Notes under the pieces: model-generated
Databases searched by the model: none
Told to the model about the DNA's origin: nothing
Seen by the model: the letters and a program-made list of their open reading frames with translations, nothing else
DNA from: Carallia brachiata
Taxonomy: Eukaryota > Streptophyta > Magnoliopsida > Malpighiales > Rhizophoraceae
Direction: 5' to 3'
Assembly (NCBI GenBank): GCA_021464245.1
Contig: JADCRB010000154.1
Coordinates: forward strand, 1-64,000
Length of the DNA: 64,000 nt
Position numbers and translations under genes: made by a program
Part shown: in pieces, positions 41,319 to 54,959 of the stretch
Layout: every line of letters starts with the position of its first letter
How positions within the stretch are numbered: the first letter of the stretch is position 1

Positions 41319-44300
41319 TTACTTTCTAACAAACTGCCTGAAAACATGAAAATTCAGCAGGTTCCAAATATTGGTGACGATTCCACTTGACAGGGCATGA
41401 AATGCCTGTGTTGCAGCCATCCGACGTGCTTCTAGAACTTCAGCATTACCCAAGAGTTCCATCATGGCTTCTCCAAGGTCTAATTTTCCAGATACCTGTA
41501 TGCAACAATTAAAAATCTAATAGCAATCAAGGCAAATGGACATGTACACAGCATCATATATTCGCTCATACTTCTTATCAAACTAACAATAATTTCTCCA
41601 ATCTTCTTTCTTTGTGGTGCAGAGAAGCTAACAGATCTGATATCTAACAGTATTCTTCTAACGCAAAGGTTATAATACGACTTTATCTTGCCGTCATTTT
41701 GATGTTCAGCTACCAAACTAAAACTTACAGCTTCGATAGATAACACTATGTTTCAAACAAGAAGAGATATCCTGGAATATGAAATTGATTAAAGGCAGGT
41801 GTATGCATACCAGTTTATTTTTAAACTGATTCCAAAATCTCATAGCATAATTTTCATGTCGTATGTCATCAAGACATATGATCATTTTGACAATGGATTT
41901 TGATATGAATCTATGTCTCCAGAATTATGTTATTTTTTGAACATAATTATGAAGAAAACAGAGTGACTCTTCAAACCTGCAAAGCTGATAAAGGATTTAA
42001 TTGTTGCATTTCCTGTATCATGTGTGCAAAATGTCCAATGTGGCGACCTGAAAGAAGCAAAATCAAGCTGTTGATAGCAATATGTTAACAACCTTTTATG
42101 AAGCATTTAAGGCCTTAAAAAGGAAGGAAGAATTTACCTGTCAAAACAGCGCAGCCAGCTGCCGCAGCTTCTGATATATTATGTCCAGCAAAACCAGGGA
42201 AGAAAGAACCTCCAATCACAGCTATTGGAGTCAACCTATAAAAATATCTCAATTCACCTGCAGAAAAGGTTGCAAAAAGGTACACTGATATTATGAACTG
42301 AATCTTCCATAAATGGAGGATGTCAAGAAAAAGATTTGCTAGGAGCAGCAAACCAGCCCAAAATATGTAGCGTTGTTAAGATTTCACAAGCATGAAGTTG
42401 CTTTATCTTAGGTCTTAATTAATGGAAAACTTAACCCGCACTTCTTTCATTCCCTTTCCAACTTTGCCGCACGTACTCACAATTCAGGTCCCTCTACAAC
42501 AAATAGGTAGGAACCTGGTCTATTGTTTTTCTATAGCTTCATTCTTAGTCTGAAAATAAAATTGACTGTGTCTAGTACAAATACTTCTGCTAACTTCAGA
42601 TGAACATATTAGACGCTAGCAGGGCAATTGAGAGAGAAGGGCAGGCACAAGCAGGAAAAAGCAACCTTTGAGGGTCAGCTGGCAACACTAGCACATGGCC
42701 TTTTATCAATGTGAGCCAAATAGGTTTATCAATCAATTAAACCTACCAAAATACCTCTTATAGATGAAAAGATGGCAAAGGTAGATGACACAATGGCTAT
42801 TACCTACACGTCTAGTATCTGACTCATATTCATCAATGCCCAGATCCTTTGCATATTAGATTGTTTTTTTGCCCCTTAGAGACATTATCATTTTCCATTT
42901 ATCATTATCATTTGATCCCTATGAGCTCACTATTCTCCTCTAGAAACAATCATGTCAATTATATCATGTGCCAACACACCTTGTCATGCCCTAGCTAATC
43001 AAGCCAATAACAATTTTGATGTCATGACATCATTCCCAAGGTACAATATAGCCTTAAACTAAAAAGTGAATTTCTGGAAAACAGAAAGAATAGAAAAGTG
43101 TGATACTGAAGTCGTCTCTAGGGCTGAAGGTCTCGAGTTCGAGTTCTAGTTGAAGCCAATTAACTAAAAAAAAGGAAAAATGTGATATGATTCTGACCTA
43201 ATGTGTCAACCACGTACACATTTATTCCTGGTTTAATTCCTTGATTTCGAGACCTCAAGGCTATAGTTTGTCCTTGATTTTGAAATTCCTGCAGTCATTA
43301 AAAAAAATGATAAATAAATTAGTTTCCTGACAGTGAAGTGTGGACTTGAACTTGAGACCTTTTTTGGTCCCAAGTTTTACATTTAACCATTTGGCTGATG
43401 CCTGTCCCCAAAATAATATCAACGAAATTAAAGTGCATATTCCACTTTATAGCCGGTGAATTTAACTACTGTATTCACTAGAGAACTACAAGATATGAGT
43501 TGACACAAGCACACCAGCCCTGTATGTGCGAGAGAGAGAGAGAGAGAGTAAATGTGGCATTAGAGTTAGAAATCTAGGACCATACCGATGCAATCTCTTG
43601 TCCATGTTCGGGATAGCGCGGTACAACCATGGTGACCAGATCAGGGTACTTCTGCATGAGCACTTTGTGCACTCCTAGAACAACTGCAAATGGAATAGAA
43701 TTTCAACAAGTCAAAACACCTAGCTGGCCAGAGGAATTGCTTATTAGCAAATGCAAACAACAAAGCAGCATTTAATTAAAAATAAAGCAATCAAAAAAAT
43801 TATTATTATTATTAATTACAAAAGCTTTGAGCAGCTTTAGGACATAAAACTAGCAGTTAAATGTGCTGGGATGGTCTTCAGATTTATTCTCATATAATTG
43901 GAAAAAAGAAAAAGAGTTGCAGCACGTGACAGAGGAAAGTAGGAGAGCTAACCTTGTTCTTCACCCCTATGTATGGAGGAAGCCATCCAAACCTGCCTGT
44001 GGGCAAGCTGCACTTTCAAATCTTCTATGCCTGTTATCTCTTCCTTAGAAGTTTCATAATCTACTGCTGCACCAAAAAACACTGGTGGTTTCAGACAAGG
44101 ATATGGCACATACATCTTACTCAACAATCACCAAAATATAATGGTAGGGATGCAGGAATCAGACCACGACAATGGAGTCCAATGGATATAACCTTTATAT
44201 TACCCATAAAAGCACCACGTATGGATAATAGATGATTACTAGTCCATCAGGGATCGATTTAGTTTCATGGATCAATTTCACATCTTGACCTACAAAATTT

Positions 44301-45677
44301 TCCATCATTTCTAACAAAGATATTATCAACATACCATATTTCAAATCACCAGAAAAGTTTATGGTAAATGGTGGGGCCTGAAGAAGCTGGAAACGGATTG
44401 CCTGCACAGTACTCTGCGGAAACTAATAAGATAGCGATAATTAAACAGAAAACGCAGTCCAAAAATATACAAAAAAATGCAAGAACACAAACCAGAGGGA
44501 CAATCAAGGAAAATTTGGACAACATTAGCGAAATCAGCGGAAGAAGCATCGGTTGCATCCATGAAGTAAACGATTTCTCAGACATTCGGGCATTTAGCAA
44601 TGTCAATGAGATCTGCCAGGCACAAATTTGTCGTGCTCAAATGGCATATAAACATTTGAGAATGAGGATTCCATGTATTGCAACATGCTATGAGACCAAA
44701 TATACAGATGACTATTTTATAGTGTGGGAGCCACGTGCACTGAAACGTTCCTTTTTAACCATTAGCATACATGGTAATGGTACATGTGGATGAATCCAAG
44801 ACATCATAAAGTATCAACGTGTGTGAAGAGATAACTTACACCCTTTCTTGAAGAAGCCATAACAAGATTTGGCCATAGTTCACTCTCTACTAAAATGATT
44901 GCACTGGGCTTCCAGTAGCGGAGAAAAGCATCCACAGCAGCAGGCGTATCAATTGGCGAAAACTGGTTCAAATATAAATTTTCATTGCAACAGAAAAGGA
45001 TACATCTTTTCAGTTAAAAACAAAGGAAAATTACCCTAACACAAAAATAACACAACAACAACAACAGGGACGAATGATATAGTAAACTAAAATTCGGTAT
45101 CAAGAAACAAAAACTCGGAGAAGTACCTGATATAATACACTATCCGGAAGCTGATTCTTTATGACATTACTGCACACGTATGATTAAAAAAATAATTACA
45201 AAAATTCAAAAAAAAAATCTCTGCAAATTAAAAAAAAAATTGCATAAAAACTTGGTAAGTGTTTATTACAATGCAGAGAGCGTTGTCGTGGTCATCAAGA
45301 TGTTCAAATCGGGCCGGCACTGAACGCACCGTTTAATGACAGGAATTGCAGCCATTCCTTCGCCTACAAAGAATATACAATAATCAAGATTAAAGTTCGC
45401 CAAAAAATACTTCCGAATTCACAAGAACAAAGGCAAGAAAAGGCAAAAGAAGTTGAGAATGTTGTCTCATGGAACCTAAGGAGACGGCGTGGAACCATAG
45501 GAGAGGACCAGAGGAGCGAGGCATGGATGGGCGGCCCAACCGCTCCTGCCACCGCGTCGGGTGCTCCAGACCACGGAGCTTGCGCCACCGCAAATGGAGG
45601 TGCAGCAGCGGAGCTAGAGCGCGGCTCAATGCCCTGTATATCTTGTAGATCACCATTCCCTTCGCCGCCGAAGCCAT
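41319..45677 (-). CDS. KDTA: 3-deoxy-D-manno-octulosonate (Kdo) transferase, organellar
   Basis: Twelve exons join in frame to 1,332 nt (443 aa; Arabidopsis KDTA is about 447): 45677-45476, 45363-45270, 45169-45127, 44962-44840, 44612-44493, 44413-44335, 44066-43953, 43683-43586, 43288-43198, 42257-42138, 42047-41977 and 41495-41319. All introns are GT-AG. A GT-B glycosyltransferase (GT30) that moves Kdo from CMP-Kdo to a lipid-A-type acceptor. Visible: HLHLRWRKLRGLEHPTRWQE, WFHAVSLGEGMAAIPVIK with the expected catalytic Glu, VESELWPN, LLNARMSEKSF, FSGDLKY, VPRYPEHG, and GGSFFPGFAGHNISEAAAAG in the C-terminal nucleotide-sugar half. The N-terminus is basic and hydrophobic, in line with mitochondrial targeting or anchoring reported for the Arabidopsis protein. 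I start at 45677 (MASAAKGMVIYKIYRA); the ATG at 45656 (MVIYK) is an alternative. Confidence 0.95.
43300..43410 (-). mobile_element. Fragment of a tRNA-derived SINE in a KDTA intron
   Basis: Read on the minus strand, this intron segment has an A-box-like CAGCCAAATGGTTAA and a B-box-like GGTCTCAAGTTCAAGTCC. A second B-box-like motif (GGTCTCGAGTTCGAGTTC) followed by an A-rich run lies on the plus strand at about 43127-43177. No target-site duplication was identified for either. Confidence 0.4.
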
Positions 45678-47599
45678 CTTCCCCCGCCGCTCTTTTCTCT
45701 CGCACTCGCAGCTTTGCCTCTGCAGACAGACGGTTCTGTGACTTCTGCCGTTCAGTCCAAACTCCAAATCGTAACGGGATTGGTCCGGACCCGAAATGTT
45801 TGGGTTTTCCGCCCGATATACGCTGTCGGACCAGGCGTGACCCACAATGTTGCTAGCCAAGTGTTATGGGCCGATAATTCAGAAAATGTACATCTTATGG
45901 GCCCTTATGAGCCCAAAAAAGAACGGCCCAGTCATAGGTCTCACTTCATGATTCGTTTGGGCCTTGTGGGCGTAAACCACCGAGATCAGTCTAGTTCCGA
46001 CTCGATTAGAGTTTTGCTATGTCTGAGTGATACATACACGTTGTTTTTTTAATTTCAAGCAAAAAAAAATAAAGGGCTATTTGAGATATTTGTGACAAAA
46101 GGCAAGATTTCACTCATAAAGTTTGTCTTTTGTTTTTATATATAGATTACGCTATCAAAATTTTTTTTCTGACCTTGTATACTAATTATTTGTTGATGTT
46201 CTATTTCAACTTTTTTCGTGAAAAAGAATTCATCATCAAAATTTTAGACCCGCACAGGCTTCGTGCCACCTAAAATAGGAATACCAAGCTTCTCCAAATG
46301 ACATTACTATATTGGATGAAGTTATTTTCATGCAAGTTATTCACTTTAAAAAAATTATTTACTCTCAAGAAACATTTAAATAATTTATATCTCTATTTTA
46401 AAAGTTTTAAGTTTTAATCATGAGAAGATGAACATAAAATTTACCAAAAAAAAGAGCTACCTCGAGTGAGACCCGGAAAAAAAAAAAGTCATACATACAT
46501 TTTTTTTTTCCTCCTATTATCACGACATGGAATATTCATAGTGGAGAAATTCTACATCCAAATCGTTATAGATTGTTTGTGTAAATCTCAATCTACAACC
46601 AAACCATAAACCACCCCAAATCGCCTCAACCAATGTATTGGTTGCGGACGGTTTCGGGCGGTTGAGACTTGTATTTAGTTTTTTTTTTTTAAATATAAAC
46701 CTATATTGTTTTTTTCTTTAACTGCAATCCAAGTTTTAATAAACATACCTCTCAATGAACTAACATTCAGTTTTACAAATTTTCTTAGCTAGAAAAAAAG
46801 TATCTATTTATATTGATTCTTAGAAAACAAAACGAAGTTTTTGAAAAAAATACTCTAATTGTTAGAACTTAACCTTAGAATAAAGATTCTAATTTTAGAA
46901 ATAAGAGTGCGAAATTTATTAGAAAAAGAAAACTATAATATATACTTTATAATCTAATGGATCTCTTAATAGATTTCAAAAAAAATGAAAACAAATAGAA
47001 TCTTCAATAAAACTATGTATATAAGAACAATGAAAGCGTAGGATTTAAACAAGTAGTATAAGCTGCCTCCTAACTGAAAAACGAAAACTACTATATGTCA
47101 TTTCACTAGGAAACTAGTAGATGCAGTAAGCTAAATGTTGCTTCATCACAGTATACATCACCGAAAAACTAGTATATACAAAAAAACTCAAAAATACGAT
47201 GTTATTTCTATCACAATATATAATTTTAATGCTCGTTAATTAAGGTGGACTTGGTCAACTTTTGACAGTTTCCAAGAATCTTTATAAGTCTCCAAAGTGC
47301 TAAAAGCAGTTTTTGAAAAGTTAAAAACTGTTGATCTGTTTTTATTCTTCGATTTTGGTAGATATGAGTGTCGGCGCTTCGAATCAGACAGTTTTTGACT
47401 GATTAAAGGATTGTAAATTTGTCGGTTGAGAATGGTGTAATAATTGACCTATATTTAATTGAATAATGCTTCGTTGAAAAATCAAAACGGGTCGTGTTAC
47501 ACAGGTTGTAATTTAAAAAAATCTTTCAGTAACTTCTTTTTTGTTATACAACTTTTTCCAAAATAAAAAGATATTATAAAGATACAGAGTCCAAAAATG
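45678..47599. other. KDTA upstream region and AT-rich intergenic
   Basis: About 45678-46000 is less AT-rich and should hold the minus-strand promoter and leader of KDTA. From 46050 on the DNA is AT-rich with no exon recognised. Confidence 0.4.
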
Positions 47600-48109
47600 A
47601 GGATATGTATAAAAAAAAGTCCTAAATTTTTAGATTTTTTTTCATTTAGGTTCTAAATGTTTTTGAAATTTTATTTTAGTCCTAAACCTTTTGATTTTAC
47701 TCCAAATTAGTCCTTCCGTTAGTCAAACCGTTAAAAATTACTGTTCACTAATGAAAATTTTTTTAAAAAGGTAAAATACACTATTTCAATTGACTAGTTA
47801 ACAGAAATACTTTGTATAATCTTAAAAAAATAAAATAAGAAATAAAAAATCTAAAATCTCAACTTACGTGTTACTATTTGAGAGTAAAATACAAGCATTT
47901 AACAACAAAAAAAATATTTAAATAGTGTATTTTACCTTTTTAAAAAAATTTCCGTTAGTGAATAGTAATTTTTAACGGTTTAACTAACGGAAGGACTGAT
48001 TTGGAGCAAAATCAAAAGGTTTAGAACTGAAATAAAATCTCAAAAAGATTTAAGATTTAAATAAACAAAAAATTTAAAAGTTTAGGACTTTTTTTTAATG
48101 TATATTCCT
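47600..48109. mobile_element. Mutator-type foldback MITE, copy B
   Basis: The 510-bp element starts AGGATATGTATAAAAAAAAG and ends with the near complement TTTTTTTTAATGTATATTCCT. The arms extend inward for about 200 bases each: TCCTTCCGTTAGTCAAACCG on the left is matched by the reverse complement near 47970-47996. Flanking 9-mers are CCAAAAATG (47591-47599) and CCGAAAATG (48110-48118), one mismatch. No ORF. Confidence 0.75.
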
Positions 48110-49114
48110 CCGAAAATGTATAGTAGATCTTGACCCAGAGGATAATACATGCACAGATTTGATGCACCTATCGGGCCGAAGGTAAGGGACCGAATAAACT
48201 AGTCCAGGTCGGCAATTACATCTTAGTTATTTTTTTTTTTAGAACAAATATGCAGACTTTATTAATATCTAAACTGTGTACATCTTTGTGAATAAGATTA
48301 AAAACATCAAAAAAACTGGAGCTAGTCCATGTAACTACACCAGAGGTGGACAAAACTTTTTGTGCAATTGCATCCTAGTTAAAATGGGACAGATTTCACA
48401 TTTTAAGAAAAAAACAGATCTGGACGCAAGCACCAGGAATCCTTCTTGTTGTAGTTTATCATCATAGCACGTACAGCATCAAGTTGTTTGAATGTGAGGT
48501 CGGCCTCTACACGGTTACCCACAATTAATATTATACAATGAACGTCGGTCTTGTTGCTCAACTGTCCAGGAAAAAAAAAAAAGGAAAAAAGAAAACATTA
48601 CTAGTTCATATAATACGGCCGCCATGGTCAAAAATAACGTCGTAGAATAATTATTGATTGTCAAATGCCAATAAAAGTTGATTTAGTTAGTAAAAGGTTT
48701 TGTCTCTTACTTAAAATATTTAAAATTTAAATTTTATAAATAAATCTTTTTTAATAAATAGTATATTAATTTAATGTAAATTCACTTTAAAACTTATAAC
48801 TTTTCTTAATCCTTTAACCTTGTATAAAGGCAACATCCCTCACCTGAATTTTTAAAGTTTAAAAAAATAATAATAACTGTTTAGTCAACGCAATCTAAAC
48901 GTTTTGCCAAAAGAAGATGCCTTACAACGAGTTGAAATGTTGAATTGATTTCTTGGAAACCCCCGCCTTTATTTGTGAAAATAAATATAGATAGAGGCGC
49001 GGAAGGGTGTGTCTTGGCTTGGCACTTGGCACGGTTTGGTGGAGTGGCCAGGGATGTCTATGGCTGTTGAATTTTCGGGTGACGGTGTCTCCGTAGACCA
49101 TGGTGATTGGCGCT

Positions 49115-49201
49115 GAATTAAGAGCTATTTACGTAGCTCTCCAAACAGCATGGGAGAAAAGATTACGCAAGATTGTTATTGAAAATTTGAAACCGAGTCA
49201 T
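49115..49201 (+). pseudogene. LINE (L1) RNase H domain scrap
   Basis: The frame from 49115 reads ELRAIYVALQTAWEKRLRKI, which resembles the first helix of the RNase H domain at the end of plant L1 polyproteins. It is not continued by recognisable sequence on either side, so only a remnant is present. Confidence 0.5.
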
Positions 49202-51711
49202 TGTTTGGCCTTCAAAAATTGAAAAATTGGTTGACACGTTTATTGTTACCGACCCATCATATCATATTGCCTTCGGCTTCTCAAACGGCGTAAGTTGTTG
49301 GAATATAAAAGATATTTTTAAAAAGTTTCAATCTCATATAAAAAAATGTCAAGTATTAATTAATAAAAGAATATAAATAAAGATTAAAATCCTGCATGAG
49401 AAAGAAGAGTTAAGTTTTACTTATTTATAAACCAACAACTTCTCTATGCATCATAAAAAAAAAAAATTAATAAGAAATCTCGTGCAACCTATACCTAAAC
49501 CTGATATAAGTGAACTCATGTGACACTATGTGGTCCACTCCTTTTAATTACAACTATTATAGACTGTTAAAAAATTAACTGTTATGACCATTAAATCCAG
49601 TGAAACTTTATATCCAGACTACTATAAAAGGATTAAGTTGATTTCTCTAAGAAACACAACACTAATCATACTTTTATTTTCTCTCTGCTTACGTTCTGAA
49701 ATTTGTTGGATTATTTAAATTTGTGCTATTTTTGTCACCTCAATTATAAAGTGCACACCAAAATGTTTGTCATATTTTAGGAGGATAATCGTCATCATAC
49801 CTATTGCACTGTGACTATTTTGTATATGAAGGCGCAAATCCATCTTTAAGGACAGCACATTTGCACGCTTCAGAGTTAATACATAAATCTTTTATTTTAT
49901 TTTGTTGCATTCAAATTTTGTTTATTTTCACTATTATTTATTAACATTTTTGTTTATTTTCACTATTTTTTATTAACATGAGGAAGTTAGTTTGTAACAT
50001 ATTCTACACTAAAGTAATTATTGTACTGATTTCATAACAAATTTAACAATTGTTGGAAATGAAAATTTACATTTCTTGGACAGGCCCCATATTAAGGCTC
50101 TACTGCAGGCAGATATGTTTGGTGTTAATATCCCTTGCTGTTGCTACCATGCCTAGAACCCATGACCTTTGTTAAGATCATGGATGCATTGCCGTCAAGG
50201 CAATAAGAGGATGATGCCAATATTCCTTGAAGGAGCAAGAAATCTGGTAAATTCATCTTTTCTTTTTTTCTTTGTCTACTTTGCATGGAAAAAAGAAATT
50301 CCTGATGACATATTTTATGGTTGGGTAAATCATGACACACTATGAAAAAAAAAACTCTTTATATTAATCCCAATTATAATTGTAAACCAACGTACTAACC
50401 TAATTAATGGTTATAAAAACGAAAGGCATACGGATTGCTTCCTTTTATTAATTAGTAATGATATCTATATAATAAATTTTAGATCAAAAAATGCAAAAAA
50501 AATGATCTTGTGAATACAATGGCATGCAATGAAAATATGCAATCAAAAGTTTCTTAAGAGACATCTTAGAGATTAACACTTAAAACATTTATTTTAAAAG
50601 TCTTAAGTGTTAATTTAAAGAAAAAGATATAAAATTTATAGGAAAGAAATAATTATCATACAAAATAATTATTTGAGTTTAACAGCCATGATCGTCATTT
50701 GTTTTATTTAATTTAACGGTCACGAGCATCATTTGTACCAGCATGTTCACATACGATCAATTCGATGTGACTGTCCCAAGTAGCAATATGCAAACGTTAG
50801 AAATACTTATTATTATTTTTTTTCCTGTAGTGATAAACGTTCTAAGGGAGTATTCATTTATCATAGAGAAACAATTGCAAAGTTCAACAATCTAAATTAA
50901 AACTGGCTCGCGCTAGTTAATACATATAGCGCTCAAGCTCAAAAAAATTAGGGTTGAAGGTGACTGCAAACAACTTTTGGATGAATTTCTTCAAGGGATC
51001 TAGCAAGGCTAAAATCCAACTGCTCGTTGTGATGCTTTTTTATACTAATCTGGTTAAGGTTGTCCATTGCTTGCGGCTTTCTTTCAGTATGCAACAGCGA
51101 ATTTTAGCGAGAATCCAATCGCCTCACAAGAGTCAATTTCTTGATTTGACATGCCTCAATCCTAACAAGTTGATGTCATGGAAATGCATGAAAAAGCCAA
51201 AAAAATTATTATGGGTCAGCATCAATCGCTAGCGTTGTAGTTTCGAATAATTGTTGCTCATCAAATTTCTGAGCCTATGAGCCTATTTATGTTTACACGT
51301 GTCTCTGTAGGAGTAGGTGGGGGATTTGGTTTTTTTTTTTTTTCAATGCTGAGAAAGGCCCCTTTGCTCTTTCCCTTTGCTCTTTTCTGCCATGCAAAAA
51401 CAAGCCCAAACAAACGGTGACCTGGCAAGTCGAATAATTGTTTTTTATGAATACTGTTATATTTTTAAATTAAAAATATAAAAAAATTGTTACAATATAA
51501 TTGATTATATGATAATTTGTAACGTATCTTAATTTTAAGTATAATTAAAAAGAAGAAGAAAAAATTATTATTATTTTTTTATAATAAATCTAACTGATTA
51601 TACATTAAATTCAATCAATTATATTCGAATAATTTTTTTGTGTAATATTTTTTTCTAAAAATGTAATTTTTTTCATCTTTTATTTCACTGGCCGCATTAG
51701 CTAAGAAATAA

Positions 51712-51819
51712 CAACGGCCAATTAAGTTCGATTTATTGACTTTGGAGATGTATGCATTCATATTGCAACGGCCAATTAAGTCTGATTTATTGACTTTGGA
51801 GATGCATGCATTTATTAAC
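51712..51819. repeat. 54-bp tandem duplication
   Basis: Copy 1 starts CAACGGCCAATTAAG at 51712 and copy 2 starts at 51766, with matching GATTTATTGACTTTGGAGAT inside. A few substitutions separate the copies. Confidence 0.85.
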
Positions 51820-52146
51820 AACGGTGAATGTTTATGTACAAATTCATATTGCAAATGGGCAAGTCGTTGTAGTGTTCCTTCCCCAATGTTGAATGAATGC
51901 AACTTTGCGACTCAAAAATGGCAAGTATTACTACATGCAGGGAATTTATACTCTATGTATCATGAGCTAAATTGTCTGAAATATAACATACCTTTATTTA
52001 TATGATCCACAACGCTAAAGAGCGTAGGTAAATAACATGACGATTAAAATGATTAACAAGTTTAAGAGGGTATTTGGTTTAGTTGCATTTCAGTTTAAAA
52101 AAAAAAAAAAAAAAAGGTATCTGATAAGTTTTGTTAGAAGTTGCCG

Positions 52147-52956
52147 TGTAAACAAATAAATTTTAAAATAAATAATAATAAATAAAATAAATATATATAT
52201 ATATTATTGACAGCCGCCAACCTTGAAGTCAAGGTTGACAGCTGCCAATCTAAATTAATTAATTGCCACCAACCAAAATGGTTGATGGCAGGTAGGCGGG
52301 GGGGGCTAGGCCTCCCCAAATTGAATAAGAGAGTAAGCAAAAAAAAAAAAAAAGTAAATAAGAGAGGATAGCAGTAGAAAGAAAAAAAAATTTATCAAGT
52401 CCATTTCCTTTTGTGTACTCTGTGATATATTTTTTTTTAACTCTTTTGAGGAAGATATCTCAGGTACAAAGTCAAAAAAATTTACTGTTTCCGTTTCTAA
52501 AGTTATTTTAGATTTATATTCTCTGATCGTATGAGATCTGGATCTGTGAGAATATAAATCTGAAAAATATCAAAATATTATAAATCCGACTGAGATCAAG
52601 CCTCATACAGACCTCAGTAAAGTCCAAGCAATTCATCCGAGAGCAAGTCCATTCGACTCTCGGTGAAATTAAACCAGATCGACTCAGATCAGGTCTCTGC
52701 GATTCTTAACCGTAGTCTTAACGTTCAAATCAAATCCAGTTTCAGTCTACCCAGTTCAAGAAAAGGTTGTGGAAATTATTTCTATCAAGATCAAGATCGT
52801 GCAGCTCTTGACGAAGTCAAAAAAAAAAGAACACTAATCAAAGGATCTACGGAGATCGACCTCACGTAAAATTTCTTTTATTTTAAATTTTTATTTGTAA
52901 TTTATTTTTGTATTTTTCGAGTCTAACTGTTTTAGACTCAAAATTTACCCGTTACA
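52147..52956 (+). repeat. LTR of the left Ty3/gypsy half
   Basis: Ends CCCGTTACA at 52956, directly before the primer-binding region. The last 550 bases align to the inverted LTR at the right; both contain CAGTTTCAGTCTACCCAGTTC or close variants. The start at TGTAAAC (52147) is chosen because the right LTR also starts TGTAAA. The upstream part is more diverged, so this edge is uncertain. The right-hand LTR has a TATAAATAGG promoter motif that is not evident here. Confidence 0.6.
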
Positions 52957-52980
52957 AATTTTTGGCACGCTCGATGGGAC
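52957..52980 (+). other. Primer-binding region of the left half
   Basis: TTGGCACGCTCGATGGGAC follows the LTR end by a few bases. The right half has the near-identical TTGGCACGTTCGGTGGGAC at 57875-57893 (minus). Plant Ty3/gypsy elements carry the tRNA primer site here; the tRNA was not determined. Confidence 0.6.
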
Positions 52981-53242
52981 ATTTTCATCTCCCATGTCTT
53001 GTTCCTTAATAAAAAAAAAGGTAAAAGGGGAGCTGAGAGAAGGAAAAAAAAAAGAAAAAAAAAGACAAAAAGACAAAAAAAAGTAAAAAGTAAAAAAAAA
53101 TTTTTACAGGTGTTCAGCATATTAAATGATACTAAAAAGAAGTACAGAGCCGGTATCAACAAGAAGGTAACAGCTCCGTTTCCTGCATCAACTACCCTAC
53201 CTGGGTACGCAGGTCCAGAAACCCGGGGACGGATACAATTTC

Positions 53243-54843
53243 TTGCCGTCTAAACCCGACAAAATATTAAAACAGCTTGCACAACAACAGAAACTCTCCC
53301 CTGACTCTTTTGCCGCATGGAGGAGTCGATCACCCACTCCGATCGAAGTCAGGGGTAACACGACGAAGCCTGCTCAACAGAATCCAACTCACACAGAAGA
53401 ATCAGAAGAGTTCTCTCCCTCAGTCTTTCGCGGAGCCTCATCTGTTACCGTCATGATGACCAACACAACCAGTACAGAGAAGAAATGATTTCAGAATTGG
53501 AGAACAAGATTTTGCAGCTGATCAGAGTTGTAGAGGAAAAGGATCAACAGATCGCTGCTCTCAAAGGAAAAGCCCCGATCCAAATTGATCCTGAAATCCG
53601 CGAGGAGCAACCATATCCACCCGGTTTCACTCCAGAAGCCACACCAGCCGACGTCTTCACTGCAGAAAAGCGACCAGGTAGTTCTACACAGCTGCCACCC
53701 TCAAATATTGTAACTTCGTTATCTATTCAACAATTGCAGGAAATGATAGTTAATACGATCCGCCTGCAACAAGCTACATCCTTCCAAAGATCACAGATGT
53801 ACGTCAAACCGTACACCAGACGGATTGAAAGTCTCAACATGCCCTTGGGCTACCAGCCACCCAAATTTCAACAATTCGACGGACGAGACGATCCCAAACA
53901 GCACATCGCCCACTTCGTTGAAACCTGCAACAACGCAGGGACTTATGGAGATCTCTTGGTGAAGCAGTTTGTTCGTTCACTCAGGGAGACCGCTTTTACT
54001 TGGTTTATAAATCTTGAACCAGAATCATTCGACAGTTGGGAACAGCTACAACGAAAGTTTTTCAACAGATTTTTCAGCACTCGAAGGACGGTAAGTATGA
54101 TGGACCTTACCAGCACCAAACAAAGAAAAGGAGAGTCCGTTGTCGAATACATCAACAGATGGTGTGCCCTCAGCTTGGACTGCAAAGATCGTCTGACGGA
54201 GACTTCTGTCGTGGATATGTGCATCTAAGGAATGCATTGGGAGCTGTTATATATCTTGCAGGGCATCAAACCCCGAACCTTCGAAGAACTGGCGACCCAC
54301 GCACATGATATGAAGATAAGTATCCAGACTTCCAGAGGCACAGTTCCCATCCAGTTAGACTAGTAAGGAGGTAGAAGGGAGATTAAGAAACCCAACAGCT
54401 CAGGAAAAGGGAAAGAAGTGATGACTGTTGAAGCTGCACCAGTAAAAGTGGGCGCCAAAGCTAAGGTAAATCCTCCGACCCAAATAACTCAGCCAAAATA
54501 ACAGGAAAGGCGGAAGGTGACATTGTGAGAGTTGGAGCAAAAGCAGTATCCATTCCCTGACTCAGACGTCCCCGACATTCTTGAACAACTCTTGGAGACG
54601 AAGCTGATCGAACTCCCAGAGTGCAAGCGGCCGAATGAAAAGGATCGAGTCAGTGATCCGAGATTATGCAAATATCACCGCATAGTAAGTCATCCAACCG
54701 AGAAACGTTTCGTCCTGAAAGAGCTAATCATGAAGCTCAAAAGCCAGAATAAAATCATTTTGGATCAGGAAGGTATAACCTTGGCAAACCAGGCCACCAT
54801 CACTTCAAAACCATCAGAAGAAGTGACACACTGTAAGGAGTAG
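53243..54843 (+). pseudogene. Degenerate Ty3/gypsy gag
   Basis: An N-terminal frame (53243-53488) overlaps by four bases the main frame (53485-54228). The main frame holds a retrotransposon gag domain: MPLGYQPPKFQQFDGRDDP, HIAHFVETCNNAG and FNRFFSTRRTVSMMDL. The same frame continues past a stop at 54226-54228 (still gag-like to about 54300), then meets further stops near 54361 and 54499, with conserved downstream sequence to 54843. Multiple in-frame stops make it non-functional. It would encode the capsid protein that packages element RNA. Confidence 0.82.
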
Positions 54844-54959
54844 CCACTCAACAACAAAAAGTCGACAACGGAGAAGGTATATGAAGCTCTCCAAACCCTT
54901 CTTGCTAACCCTCAGCTGTTTATAGCTTTGCAATCAACAGAAGTGTGGCAAAATTAAGT

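Larger units (their letters stand above)
48110..52146. other. Intergenic with scattered retroelement scraps
   Basis: Holds a reverse-oriented A-tailed-looking segment (T run at 48229-48241 followed by about 300 bases of more complex sequence), a LINE RNase H scrap (49115-49201) and a 54-bp duplication (51712-51819). The 50954-51232 ORF may overlap another LINE RNase H remnant (VEGDCKQLLDEFLQG in the frame starting at 50953), but that is weak. No cellular gene recognised. Confidence 0.45.

Noticed and set aside
45364..45705. 113-codon minus-strand ORF
   Set aside because: Out-of-frame shadow of KDTA exon 1.
50954..51232. Possible second LINE RNase H fragment or small gene
   Set aside because: One frame gives a short RNase H-like string, but stops follow at once and the long ORF is in another frame; too weak to call.
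52999..53253. Lys-rich plus-strand ORF
   Set aside because: It reads through the purine-rich leader of the Ty3/gypsy element, a non-coding region.
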